Numbered from the stretch's first letter, positions 1 through 7,887 are shown. The stretch: DNA of 64,000 nucleotides from Streptomyces sp. LUP30 (GCF_001746365.1 NZ_MJAJ01000024.1:57854-121853), one strand, 5' to 3'. A program made the numbers and translations. Notes: a model not told the origin generated them from the sequence alone.

Positions 1-382
1 GCTTACCGTTTCCGCAGATGGTGGAGAGCGGCACGCCTTCCACATAGCTGTGGACCGAGTAGTCCGGCGTCCTGACCAGGCAGGCGGGGGCGTGGGGCAG
101 GACACCCTGGAGGGCGTCGAGGATCGCCGCCTCGTTCTGCCAGGTCCTGATCACCACGGGCAGCGCGTCCTGCCGCCGGATGCGCACGGTCACAGGCGTG
201 CCCGCCTCACGGCCCAGCCGTCGGCCCGCCTCGTCCGTCAGCGGCAGCACATAGTTGCGATTGTGGTGGCCGCTGGACGCCTGGGTGGACTCTGCGGCCC
301 GGACGAAGGCACGAAGGACATCGGACGTGTCCTCGGCGGCTCGTTCCCCGGCGTGACAAGGGGGAACAAGGTGGTCGACCAC
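1..382 (-). CDS. APH-fold phosphotransferase family protein, partial (C-terminus beyond left edge)
   Basis: An open minus-strand frame runs off the left edge. It starts at a GTG at 382 preceded by GGAG about 6 nt upstream. After a short N-terminal region it reads RNYVLPLTDEAGRRLG, then VTVRIRRQDALPVVIRTWQNE, ILDALQGVLP, then SYVEGVPLSTICGNGK. The beta-strand/Arg/Glu pattern followed by a hinge-like 'YVEGVPL' resembles the N-lobe of aminoglycoside phosphotransferase-like kinases. The catalytic HGD and Mg-binding loops would lie outside the window, so activity cannot be judged. It sits on the same strand as the NRPS and the small ORF upstream of it, so it may belong to the same accessory cluster. 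The family call is by pattern and is tentative. Confidence 0.55.
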   Translation of the reverse strand, partial: MVDHLVPPCHAGERAAEDTSDVLRAFVRAAESTQASSGHHNRNYVLPLTDEAGRRLGREAGTPVTVRIRRQDALPVVIRTWQNEAAILDALQGVLPHAPACLVRTPDYSVHSYVEGVPLSTICGNGK

Positions 383-522
383 TGGCCGCTCCGGATACTC
401 GCGCTGGGCATGTTAGGGCAAACGGTAAAGGCGCCGCACGACCGGAGCGATGCAAGTGAGCCAATGGGTGGGTGCCACTCATCCACGTCAGGCCGTCCGA
501 GACCAACTGGTTCGCTGTCTTA

Positions 523-534
523 TACGTATACGTA
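523..534. promoter_or_regulatory. 12-bp perfect palindrome TACGTATACGTA, possible operator
   Basis: TACGTATACGTA is self-complementary and AT-rich inside very GC-rich DNA. It lies between the small ORF (stop at 570) and the phosphotransferase start (382), about 140 bp upstream of that start on the minus strand. It could be a regulator site or part of a promoter; no protein is assigned. Confidence 0.35.
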
Positions 535-569
535 AGGACGGGAGTGATTGCTCGCGCGATTGAGGCATG

Positions 570-728
570 CTAGCGCAGCGCGGACCGGTTGTTCGGCGAG
601 GTACTCCAGACCGAGTCGCACCACGCCGGCCGGGTTTCCACGAACACCGTGCCCGACGGGTCGGGGTCGCCGTCCTTCACCTGGCGGGTGAGCGTGGCGC
701 CGAGGCCCGGCATGCCGAGGGCGGTCAT
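570..728 (-). CDS. Possible 52-aa peptide gene downstream of the NRPS
   Basis: An ATG at 728 opens a 52-codon frame ending in TAG at 570. A GAGGAG purine run sits just upstream, though spaced only 3-4 nt. It begins 55 nt after the NRPS stop on the same strand, so it could be co-transcribed. The product starts MTALGMPGLGATLTRQ, continues with an acidic DGDPDPSG stretch, and ends with ETRPAWCDSVWS then TSPNNRSALR. It has one Cys and two Trp near the C-terminus and no membrane segment. I recognise no family. It could be a ribosomal peptide precursor, an MbtH-independent accessory peptide, or a chance frame left by decay of a longer gene. Confidence 0.3.
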   Translation of the reverse strand: MTALGMPGLGATLTRQVKDGDPDPSGTVFVETRPAWCDSVWSTSPNNRSALR

Positions 729-783
729 ATGCTCCTCGGAATCCAGTTCGGTCCGCCGCCGGCGCGCCCGCCCCCGCCGCGGC

Positions 784-3700
784 TCACTCCGCGACCGGCG
801 CCGGGCTGTGCGCCCCCGCCGCCTTCCGGCACAACCTGACCACCTGGTCCAGCGTCGGCTCCCCGACGATCTGTGCCAGTTCCGCCATGAACACCTCCTC
901 TCGTTCGGTGTCCAGTACGGCCCGGCACACCCCGGCGATCATGGCGAGCAGGGACAACGAGTCCCCGCCCAACTGGTGGAAGTCCGAGCGGCCTTCCAGC
1001 CTGGAGCGCTCCACCCCGAGGGTGCGGGACCACACCTCGGCCACCGCCTCCTCCACCGGGTCCATGGGCCCCTCCGGGGCCGCCATCGGGTCCGCATCGG
1101 CTCCAGCCGCCACGAAGGCGTCCGGAAGCGCCTTCGTGTCGACCTTCCCGCTCACCGTGTAAGGGAGTTCCGGGAGCGCCAGGATCGCCGCGGGAACCAT
1201 GTACCGAGGCAGCCGCTCCGTGACGTATGTGGTCAACTCTTCGACCAAGGACTCCTGTTCATCCGGATCAGGACCGGTCACCACGTACGCGTACAACGCC
1301 TTCGAGGCGCTCCCCGGCCGGGCCTTCGCGATCACCACAGCCCGGGTCACTCCCGGATGGCCCTCCAGCGTCTGCGCCACCTCGGCCGGCTCGACCCGGT
1401 GGCCTCGCACCTTCACCTGGTCATCGATGCGTCCGACGAACTCGAGGCCGCCCGACGGCATGACGCGGGCCAGGTCACCGGTCCGGTAGACACGACTGCC
1501 GTCGGCGAGACGGACGAAGCGTTCCCGGTCCAGATCGGGACGGCCCAGGTATCCACGGGCCAGTTGCACACCGCCCAGGTACATCTCCCCGACGTCCCCC
1601 GGCGCCACGAAGCGACGGCCCTCGTCCAGGAGATGCACCGTGGTGTTGTCCGCCGGTACCCCGATGGGCACCGCGATGCCGGTGTCCTCGCGGGCCCTGA
1701 AGGTATGGGCGGTGCAGCCGATCGTCGCCTCGGTGGGACCGTAGAGATTGATGATCCGGCACTGCGGCCCGAACATCTCCTGGGCGCGGGCGGCGACCTC
1801 CACCCGCAGTTGCTCGCCGACGACGACCACGCTTCGGTAGCCGGCCGGCGAGATGTCGAGCTGCCCGATCAGGTCCAGGTGGGACGGCGTCAGATTGAGC
1901 ATGGTGGCGCCGGAGGTCTGCAGCAACCGCCGCAGCGACAGGTGGCTCGGCTCCTGCGGCATCAGGACGACTTCACCGCCGGCCAGCAGCGGCAGGAAGA
2001 CGGAGGTGCCCGTGACGTCGAACGACGGTGAGGTGATCAGCGGCAGCCGGGTGTCCGCGTCCACCCCGAACTCCCGGGTGGCCCAGTCGACGTAGTGCAC
2101 CAGACTGCGGTGCTCGATCTGCACTCCCTTGGGGCGGCCGGTCGAGCCGGAGGTGTAGATCACATACGCCAGGTCGTCCGGGGACGCCTCGGCGTCCTGG
2201 AAGAGCGGTTCACCGTCGCGCTCCGGGCCGGGAACGGCGGTGAGCCGGCCCAGCGCCAGCTGCTCGCACCCTGGCGGTACGACCGGTCGTTGCCCGTACG
2301 CCTCCTCCACCAGGCAGTACGCCGCCCCGGCATCCGTCAGCAGGCCCGAGAGCCGGGCGTCCGGGTGCTGCGCGTCCAGGGGCAGGTAGCAGGCGCCGGC
2401 CCGCAAGACCCCCCAGATGCCCGCCACCAGGGCCACCGAGCGGTCGGCGAGCAGCCCCACCACCGTCCCCGGACCCGCGCCCCGGTCCCGCAGCGTCCTG
2501 GCCACCGCGTCGGCCCGTCGGCTCAACTCCGCGTAGGTGACCGGACCTTCGGGCCCGCTGAGAGCGATACGGTCCGGTGTGCGCCGCACCTTTTCACGGA
2601 AGCGCTGCACCACCGAAGCGTCCGAATCCAGTGCAAGAGCAGTGTCGTTACCCGGCCACACGCGGTTCTTCCGGGGCGACAGAGCCTCCTCGACCACGTC
2701 CAGCAGCGTCTGCGCCCGCTCGGCGACACCCGGCCCGTCCTGCCAGGTCACGGTTACCTCGGTACGGCCGTCGCTCTCGATCATGTCGATCGAGGGTGGG
2801 GCCCCGGGGCCCGTAGCACCCAGCGCGTACAGCGCCGTTGCCGTGAAGCCGTCGCAATCGAAGGACGCCAGGTCGTGGATCCCCAGATGGGTGACGAGGG
2901 ACAGCGCCGAGCAGCGGTTCTTCCGCGCGGCCGCCCGGCCGACAGCCGAGGAGAACGCCCGGATCAGTGGCAGCGGGGTCTTCAGCATCTTGGGATCGGT
3001 GCGCACCGCCAGCTCCGCGCCGTCGGCGAGTGCCTTGAGGGCCCGTCCGTGTACCTCCTGCCAGCTGTCTCCGGCGGCGACGTCCAGCACGAACGCCTGC
3101 GACAGCCAGGCCGTGGAGCGGATCTCGGGTGCGTGCCGGCGCAGGTCGACGGGGACCAGGAAGCGGCCGGCGCCGTCCGGGCCGTACATCCCGGCCACCG
3201 CTGCGGCCACCTTCGCCGTCGCCGCCGGGTGGCTTCCGTCGACCGACCGACGGCGCCAGAGTGTCCCCGAGGGCTTGCGCGGCACCGGGCCCAGCGGCGA
3301 GGGCCACACCAACTCACCGACGTTCCGGGAGATCGGCGGGAGTCCGTCGGGCAGGTCGAGGCTTTCGAGGAACTCGTCCCTGCTCAGAGTGGACGGTGCG
3401 CCTGACGGCTCGGAGCCCTGAAGCACCCGGAACACGTCCTCGACCCACAGCATCAGTCCCCGGGCGTCCGTGACGCTGTGCGAGGCGCGGAAGACCAGGG
3501 CGGCGCGCTCCCCGGCGGATTCGGAACCCTCCGTGCCGCCCGGGAAGAGAAGGACCTCGAACGTGGCGCCCGGACTCCGCAGTGGGTGCCGGAGCGCGGG
3601 CGAGTGCAGAAGCCGCCCGTCGAACGAGCCCGCCTCCATGACCCGGACGCACGGCGGGACACCGCCGTCCACCAGATGCCGGCCGTCGCGCACCAGTCGT

Positions 3701-3885
3701 GTCCCGGGACTGGCCTGCGAAGCGCGGGTCACAGCCTCGGCCAGCCGTCGCTCATCCAGCGTCCCCGTGCCCTCCACCACGTACTGGACCATGTTCGCGT
3801 GACGAGGAGCCAGGCCGTGATAGAGCCACTCACCGGCGGACATCGTCCGGCGGTAGCCGTGATGTTGCCGAGAGAGGGAACTCAT
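784..3885 (-). CDS. Single-module nonribosomal peptide synthetase (C-like, A, PCP)
   Basis: A 1033-aa cytosolic NRPS. Residues about 1-410 form a condensation-like or acyltransferase-like domain whose active-site motif reads SHSVTDA (135-141) instead of HHxxxDG: the second His and the Asp are kept, the first His is Ser. Residues about 425-920 are an adenylation domain with YTSGSTGRPKG (578-588), FDVTG (622-626; the Asp that binds the amino group is present), NLYGPTE (713-719), YRTGD (800-804) and the catalytic Lys in VSGKVD (914). A peptidyl carrier follows with GGDSLSLL (Ser976 would carry phosphopantetheine). There is no thioesterase, reductase or second module. Start: ATG with AGGAG 7-8 nt upstream. 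The substrate is not predictable by eye. It would load an amino acid on its own carrier and pass it to an acceptor or partner not visible here. Confidence 0.9.
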   Translation of the reverse strand: MSSLSRQHHGYRRTMSAGEWLYHGLAPRHANMVQYVVEGTGTLDERRLAEAVTRASQASPGTRLVRDGRHLVDGGVPPCVRVMEAGSFDGRLLHSPALRHPLRSPGATFEVLLFPGGTEGSESAGERAALVFRASHSVTDARGLMLWVEDVFRVLQGSEPSGAPSTLSRDEFLESLDLPDGLPPISRNVGELVWPSPLGPVPRKPSGTLWRRRSVDGSHPAATAKVAAAVAGMYGPDGAGRFLVPVDLRRHAPEIRSTAWLSQAFVLDVAAGDSWQEVHGRALKALADGAELAVRTDPKMLKTPLPLIRAFSSAVGRAAARKNRCSALSLVTHLGIHDLASFDCDGFTATALYALGATGPGAPPSIDMIESDGRTEVTVTWQDGPGVAERAQTLLDVVEEALSPRKNRVWPGNDTALALDSDASVVQRFREKVRRTPDRIALSGPEGPVTYAELSRRADAVARTLRDRGAGPGTVVGLLADRSVALVAGIWGVLRAGACYLPLDAQHPDARLSGLLTDAGAAYCLVEEAYGQRPVVPPGCEQLALGRLTAVPGPERDGEPLFQDAEASPDDLAYVIYTSGSTGRPKGVQIEHRSLVHYVDWATREFGVDADTRLPLITSPSFDVTGTSVFLPLLAGGEVVLMPQEPSHLSLRRLLQTSGATMLNLTPSHLDLIGQLDISPAGYRSVVVVGEQLRVEVAARAQEMFGPQCRIINLYGPTEATIGCTAHTFRAREDTGIAVPIGVPADNTTVHLLDEGRRFVAPGDVGEMYLGGVQLARGYLGRPDLDRERFVRLADGSRVYRTGDLARVMPSGGLEFVGRIDDQVKVRGHRVEPAEVAQTLEGHPGVTRAVVIAKARPGSASKALYAYVVTGPDPDEQESLVEELTTYVTERLPRYMVPAAILALPELPYTVSGKVDTKALPDAFVAAGADADPMAAPEGPMDPVEEAVAEVWSRTLGVERSRLEGRSDFHQLGGDSLSLLAMIAGVCRAVLDTEREEVFMAELAQIVGEPTLDQVVRLCRKAAGAHSPAPVAE

Positions 3886-4068
3886 GAGGTGTCTCCTGAC
3901 CGTGGACGGCCTCGTGGCCGGGCCCGAACATCATCGGCCCACGGGAACTGGGGAACCCCTTAGTACTGCTCGCCGCGAACCTGGCCAGGCCGGTCGTCGG
4001 CGCGTTCATGGGCGGGGGACCTCTGGTGTGCGGTCTTCGTGCCCAAGCCCTGACGCCGGGCCCGGCGC

Positions 4069-4812
4069 TCAGCCCCTGAACGCCTCCAGCACCGGCTCCA
4101 GCGACGACACCACCCGGGTCGCGCCCGCTCCCCTGAGCAGTTTCTCCTTGCGCTCGTTACGCGCGTAGCCCAGGAACGGGACGCCCGCCTCGCGGGCGGC
4201 CAGGAAGTCCGACGGGGTGTCGCCGATCATCAGGGCGGTGCCGGGCGCCGAGCCCGTGGCGGTCAGGGCGAGGTTCAGGCAGTGCGGATGCGGCTTGAGG
4301 TGGTGCAGTTCCTGGGTGCGGCCGTAGATGTGGGGCGCGAAGCAGGAGGTGAGCCCGCGGTTCGCCAGGTAGGTGGTGACGACCCGGGGGGAGTTGTTGG
4401 TGGTGATCGCCAGCCGCAGGCCCAGGGCCGTCAGGGTACGTATCAACGGGTCGGCGTACGGGGTGGGCCTCGCCGTGGCCGTGGCTCTCAGTTCCTCCTG
4501 GGTGAGACGTTCCTCCAGCTCCGCGACCAGGTCGCTGCCGGGGCGCAGACGGTCCACGGCGCGCAGGACGACATGCGGGTCCAGCGACTCCCGCTCGCTC
4601 TCTGTCAGCAGGTGGTGCAGGCCCCGTCCTTCGAGCCACTCCACCAGGCCGTCGGCCACGCCCTCCGCCGAGTGACCGGCGAAGAGGCGGCAGATCGGCC
4701 CGTCGAAGTCCCACAGGACGACTCGCGCCCCCCTGATCACTTCCCGCAAGTCCGCCGCCTCGGTCTCGGTGTCGGGGGTCGCGTGCTGGGTCTGCTGCGT
4801 ATCAGAAGTCAC
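4069..4812 (-). CDS. HAD superfamily hydrolase (phosphatase-like)
   Basis: A 247-aa soluble HAD phosphohydrolase. Motif I is VVLWDFDGPICRLF, with the nucleophile Asp and the general acid Asp two residues on. Motif II is LAITTNNSPR, the Lys of motif III is in LKPHPH, and motif IV is LMIGDTPSDFLAAREAG. This is the layout of phosphoglycolate phosphatase-like subfamily I enzymes with a helical cap. The GTG start shares its last base with the TAG stop of the upstream GntR gene (TAGTG), so the two are almost certainly translationally coupled. The substrate is unknown; the pairing suggests that the regulator responds to a phosphorylated metabolite, which is inference. Confidence 0.9.
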   Translation of the reverse strand: MTSDTQQTQHATPDTETEAADLREVIRGARVVLWDFDGPICRLFAGHSAEGVADGLVEWLEGRGLHHLLTESERESLDPHVVLRAVDRLRPGSDLVAELEERLTQEELRATATARPTPYADPLIRTLTALGLRLAITTNNSPRVVTTYLANRGLTSCFAPHIYGRTQELHHLKPHPHCLNLALTATGSAPGTALMIGDTPSDFLAAREAGVPFLGYARNERKEKLLRGAGATRVVSSLEPVLEAFRG

Positions 4813-5663
4813 TAGGAGAGTGTCAGGTCCGTGGTGATGGTTTCCCAGAGGGCGTCGAACCACTTCTGGGATTCCTCCACGAACGCGGCGTCGCGCTGAC
4901 CGGTCGCCTTCTCGAAGGAGAAGAGCAGCGACTCGGTGCCGAGGACGTCGTACATGTCGAGGGTTCCGGTGTCGGTGGACTCCTCGCGCCGGGTGACCAT
5001 GTAGTACGCCATCAGCGCCTCCTGGCCGTTGAGGAGGTACAGCTTCACCGGCGGGGTGAACGGCAGGGCGCGGAACGTGATGCTGACGTCGATGCCGTGC
5101 GAGCGCAGCGTCTGCAGGTTGTGGCGCAGGACGTGCCCCTGGGCGTTGCGCATCGCCAGCCAGCGCTGGTGGACGGGGTCGTCGTCGCCGCGGCCGTCGA
5201 CCGGGACCGGGAACGCGAGGCTGATGTCCCGGGAGGGCAGGAGGATGCGGACGTCGATCCTGGCGGGCTTCAACTGCCCTCCGTGGATCAGCCGGAGGGG
5301 CTCGCCCAGGGCCGGGATGAGACTCTCGGCGGTCAGACAGGCCGCGTCGATGCGCACGTGCGGGGCGGAGAAGGCCGCGGTCAGCCGGGGAGCGAGGCCG
5401 ACCATGGTGGGCTGGGGCTCCTCGGGGCCCGTGGGCGTCGGCTCCGCGATCCGGGGCGGGCTGCCCTTGCTGACGCCGGCGAGCAGCCCGTCGTCCTGCA
5501 GCGCCCGCAGCGCCTGGCGCACGGCGCCGCGCTCCACGCCGAACTCGTCGGCCAGCTCGGCCTGGGTGGGCAGCCGGTCGCCGGCTTTGAGATCCCCGAC
5601 GCGGATGCGTTCGCGCAGGGCATCGGCGATCTCCTGAGGAGAGAGCCTGCTGCTGCCGTTCAC
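4812..5663 (-). CDS. GntR-family transcriptional regulator (paralogue 1)
   Basis: A 283-aa regulator with an N-terminal GntR winged helix (PQEIADALRERI, then LPTQAELADEFGVERGAVRQ, then LQDDGLLAGVSKG) and a roughly 190-aa C-terminal domain that is not a typical FadR, HutC or MocR domain. Landmarks in it are GGQLKPARIDVRILLPSRDI, LRHNLQTLRSHGIDV and FRALPFTPPVKLYLLNG. The GTG at 5663 is chosen because AGGAG lies 9 nt upstream; in-frame starts at 5669, 5684 and 5690 are possible. The next gene (HAD) overlaps its stop. A second protein with the same architecture is encoded at 6028-6936. A perfect inverted repeat about 100 bp upstream of the start is a likely autoregulatory operator. Confidence 0.88.
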   Translation of the reverse strand: MNGSSRLSPQEIADALRERIRVGDLKAGDRLPTQAELADEFGVERGAVRQALRALQDDGLLAGVSKGSPPRIAEPTPTGPEEPQPTMVGLAPRLTAAFSAPHVRIDAACLTAESLIPALGEPLRLIHGGQLKPARIDVRILLPSRDISLAFPVPVDGRGDDDPVHQRWLAMRNAQGHVLRHNLQTLRSHGIDVSITFRALPFTPPVKLYLLNGQEALMAYYMVTRREESTDTGTLDMYDVLGTESLLFSFEKATGQRDAAFVEESQKWFDALWETITTDLTLS

Positions 5664-5740
5664 TGCCACGTTCTCCTGGGTCACGACCAAACGCTACAAC
5701 TTCGATCCATCTGACGGGAGTTGTTTGAAAGTTGTTTAGC

Positions 5741-5786
5741 AGTTGCTGCCAAGTGGGGACAACATAGTCATAGTTGGTTACCAACT
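5741..5786. promoter_or_regulatory. Putative GntR operator region
   Basis: A perfect inverted repeat, AGTTGGT-T-ACCAACT, spans 5772-5786. An imperfect relative, AGTTGCTGCCAAGT, spans 5741-5754. Both lie between the divergent gntR (start 5663) and the small membrane gene (start 5844). The core AGTTGG-N3-CCAACT recurs at 7022-7040 upstream of the paralogous gntR, which supports a shared regulator site. Confidence 0.6.
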
Positions 5787-5843
5787 TGAGCGAGTTGGCG
5801 GAAGGTTCGCCTCCCGCTCCCAGCCTGGAAGGGGGGAACCACC

Positions 5844-6038
5844 ATGCCCGTCCTCGTCCTCCTCAGCGCCGCCTTCGTCGTCGGCGTCGAGCAGACCATC
5901 CAGTGGAAGTACGGCACCACCGGCACCGTCGGCCTGCTCCTGCTCAGCGTGGGCGTCAAGGCCAAGAGCCCCGCCCTCAGCTCGGTCGGCGCCGTGATCC
6001 TCGCCCTCCTGGCCACCGGGCCCGCCGTCAGCTCGTGA
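5844..6038 (+). CDS. Small membrane protein (64 aa), divergent from gntR
   Basis: Two hydrophobic segments (MPVLVLLSAAFVVGV and VGLLLLSVGVKAKSPALSSVG followed by AVILALLATGP) flank a short polar loop, EQTIQWKYGTTG, so this is probably a two-pass membrane protein. The ATG follows a GGAAGGGGGG ribosome site 8 nt upstream. Its 3' end overlaps the convergent second gntR by 11 bp. It lies directly downstream of the AGTTGGT inverted repeat, so it is the likely target of the adjacent GntR regulator. I recognise no family; function is unknown. Confidence 0.65.
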   Translation: MPVLVLLSAAFVVGVEQTIQWKYGTTGTVGLLLLSVGVKAKSPALSSVGAVILALLATGPAVSS

Positions 6039-6936
6039 GCACCAGCTCCGAACTGATCGTGTCCCACAGCGCGTCGAACCACCGGCGCGACTGATCGACG
6101 AACGTCGTGTCACGCGGTCCGGCCCCCTGCTCGAAGGCGAACAGCACCGACCGCGTGCCTTCGGCGTCGTACATGTCCATGCTCTCCTGGCCGACCGTCT
6201 GCTCCCCGCGCTGGACCGTGTAGTAGGCGAACAGCGCCTCCGTCCCGTTCAGGAGGTACAGCTTGACGGGCGGGGTGAAGGGCAGTGCGCGGAAGGTGAC
6301 GTGCACGTCGATGCCGTGCGTGGAGCGCAGCGTGAGCAGGTTGTGCCGCAGCACCTGGCCCTGGGCGTTGCGGTGGGCCAGCCAGCGCCGCTGCAGCCGC
6401 CCGGTGGCCGAGGCGTCCACCGGCGACGGGAAGGCGAGGTCGATGTCCCGGGACGGCAACAGGACACGGACGTCGATCTTGGCCGGTTTCAATTGCCCCG
6501 CATGGATCTGCCGCACCGGCTCGCCGATCGCGGCGGTCAGCGAGACAGCGGTCAGACAGAGGGCGTCCACCTGCACGTGCTCGGCCGCGAAGGCCTCGGT
6601 GACGCGGGGCGGAAGGCCCGCCATCGAGGGCTGCGGCGCCGCCCCGGGGCCGATCGGGAGACCGGGCGGGTCCGGCTGCCCCGCGACGGTCGCAGGGCTT
6701 CCCTTGGAGACGTTGGTCAGCAGCCGCTCCGACTGCAGAATGCGCAGGGCCCGGCGTACGGCGCCCCGCTCGACGCCGAACTCGTCCGCCAGCTTGGCCT
6801 GCGTGGGCATGCGCTGCCCGGGCTGCAGCACCCCGGCTCTGATGCGGGCGCGCAGCTCGTCGGCCACCTCGCGGTGTGAGCGCTGCGACCGCTCGGCTCC
6901 CCTCCGCCCCTTGACGGAGGCATTTTCCGTCTCCAC
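6028..6936 (-). CDS. GntR-family transcriptional regulator (paralogue 2)
   Basis: A 302-aa paralogue of the regulator at 4812-5663. The winged helix (REVADELRARI, MPTQAKLADEFGVERGAVRR) and the C-terminal domain (GQLKPAKIDVRVLLPSRDIDLAFP, FRALPFTPPVKLYLLNG, SRRWFDALWDTI) match it closely throughout. GTG at 6936 is chosen; no strong ribosome site is visible and a TTG at 6951 is possible. The sequence just upstream (TACAACTTC, then CCATCT, then AGTT) also resembles that of paralogue 1, so promoter and gene were duplicated together. Unlike paralogue 1, no HAD gene follows. The conserved C-terminal domain suggests both sense a common or related ligand, which is not identifiable here. Confidence 0.88.
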   Translation of the reverse strand: METENASVKGRRGAERSQRSHREVADELRARIRAGVLQPGQRMPTQAKLADEFGVERGAVRRALRILQSERLLTNVSKGSPATVAGQPDPPGLPIGPGAAPQPSMAGLPPRVTEAFAAEHVQVDALCLTAVSLTAAIGEPVRQIHAGQLKPAKIDVRVLLPSRDIDLAFPSPVDASATGRLQRRWLAHRNAQGQVLRHNLLTLRSTHGIDVHVTFRALPFTPPVKLYLLNGTEALFAYYTVQRGEQTVGQESMDMYDAEGTRSVLFAFEQGAGPRDTTFVDQSRRWFDALWDTISSELVLTS

Positions 6937-7021
6937 GTCCGCACAGTACAACTTCCCGCCATCTTTGGGCAGTTCAAAGAGAGATGGTTATAGGACGCTT
7001 CCAAGCGGACATAACTACAGT

Positions 7022-7040
7022 GAAGTTGGCTGCCAACTTC
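7022..7040. promoter_or_regulatory. Perfect inverted repeat GAAGTTGGC-T-GCCAACTTC, putative GntR operator
   Basis: Two 9-bp arms around a single T, 86 bp upstream of the second gntR start. The inner core matches the repeat at 5772-5786. The rest of the 384-bp gap between gntR and rsiG (6937-7320) holds a short direct-repeat cluster and no convincing gene. An ATG at 7242 with AAAGGAG upstream opens a 42-codon frame that I do not call. Confidence 0.6.
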
Positions 7041-7126
7041 AACAACGTGGTCAAACTTTCAGACGGTTGGCCGGTCGGGCTTCCTTCCGGAGGGGAGCCG
7101 GGAGCCCGAGCAGACGGCGCCGACGT

Positions 7127-7193
7127 ACAGCCACAACTGAACATCGCCCGCACAGCCACAACTTCAGAGCGCACGCACAGCCACAACTGAACA
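7127..7193. repeat. Three-copy direct repeat, ACAGCCACAACTGAACA
   Basis: Copies lie at 7127-7143, 7151-7168 (ending TTCAGA) and 7176-7193, about 24-25 nt apart, downstream of the GntR inverted repeat. Each contains ACAACT, close to the half-site of that repeat. They may be extra half-sites or simple duplication. Confidence 0.55.
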
Positions 7194-7320
7194 GCTACGG
7201 ATGGACCACTTTCCCACCCCGCCGAAAGGAGCCGTCAGCACATGTCCGGGCACCCAGGGCGCCCGGACGTTCGCAGCAGGGCGTCGACCCCCCGGGCGGC
7301 GCCCGCTCGTTCTTTCGCCG

Positions 7321-7887
7321 TCAGACCAGCAGATCCTCGACCTGCGCCTCTCCCTCACGGTAGCGCCGAGTGATCTCCGCGCCCGACTCGTCGGCCGTCC
7401 GCTGCAACCGCTGACGCCGGCTGGAGACCTGCTGCTCGTAACGGACCAGACGGCCCATCGCCTCGTGCAGCTCGGGATCGGTGCGCGCGTCGAGGTCGGA
7501 GAGCTCGACGTCGGCGAGCATGTCGGCGGCCAGCCGCCGGTACTCCTCACTGTGCGGAGTGCCCAGGGTGACGTGGCGCGCCGAGGAGCGGTGCCGGGCC
7601 GGAGCGTCGGTGAGGATCTCCGACAGCCGCTCGACCACGGACGCCGCACCCGTCGGGGAGCGCCGGGCCAGCTCCGCGCGCAGGATGTCGATACGGCCCT
7701 GGAGCAGGCGCCGCACATAACTGAGGTCGGCCTCGTCGCGCTGGGCGTCCCGGCGCAGGGTGCGCAGCTCGGGCAGGCTCAGCCCGCCCAGCTCGTGGGC
7801 CGGAGGTTCGACGGGCAGCACGGTGCCGTCGTTGCGCTGTGCAGGCGGCCGGTGTGCAGCGGGCCGCCCGGTACTCGGTGTGCTCAT
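7321..7887 (-). CDS. rsiG: RsiG, c-di-GMP-dependent anti-sigma factor for WhiG
   Basis: A 188-aa soluble, highly helical protein. It carries two copies of the RsiG signature E(X)3S(X)2R(X)3Q(X)3D: E52/S56/R59/Q63/D67 (in EADLSYVRRLLQGRID) and E151/S155/R158/Q162/D166 (in EQQVSSRRQRLQRTAD). In Streptomyces each motif sits on a helix of an antiparallel coiled coil, and together they bind a c-di-GMP dimer. The loaded protein sequesters sigma-WhiG and so delays sporulation until c-di-GMP falls. Both motifs are intact, so the call is strong. It is divergent from dtd. The first ~30 residues are disordered and Pro-rich. Confidence 0.93.
   Translation of the reverse strand: MSTPSTGRPAAHRPPAQRNDGTVLPVEPPAHELGGLSLPELRTLRRDAQRDEADLSYVRRLLQGRIDILRAELARRSPTGAASVVERLSEILTDAPARHRSSARHVTLGTPHSEEYRRLAADMLADVELSDLDARTDPELHEAMGRLVRYEQQVSSRRQRLQRTADESGAEITRRYREGEAQVEDLLV

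Noticed and set aside
7242..7370. Possible 42-codon plus-strand gene with AAAGGAG upstream
   Set aside because: It runs into the rsiG 3' end, encodes a Pro/Arg/Ala-rich peptide without structure, and no other evidence supports it.
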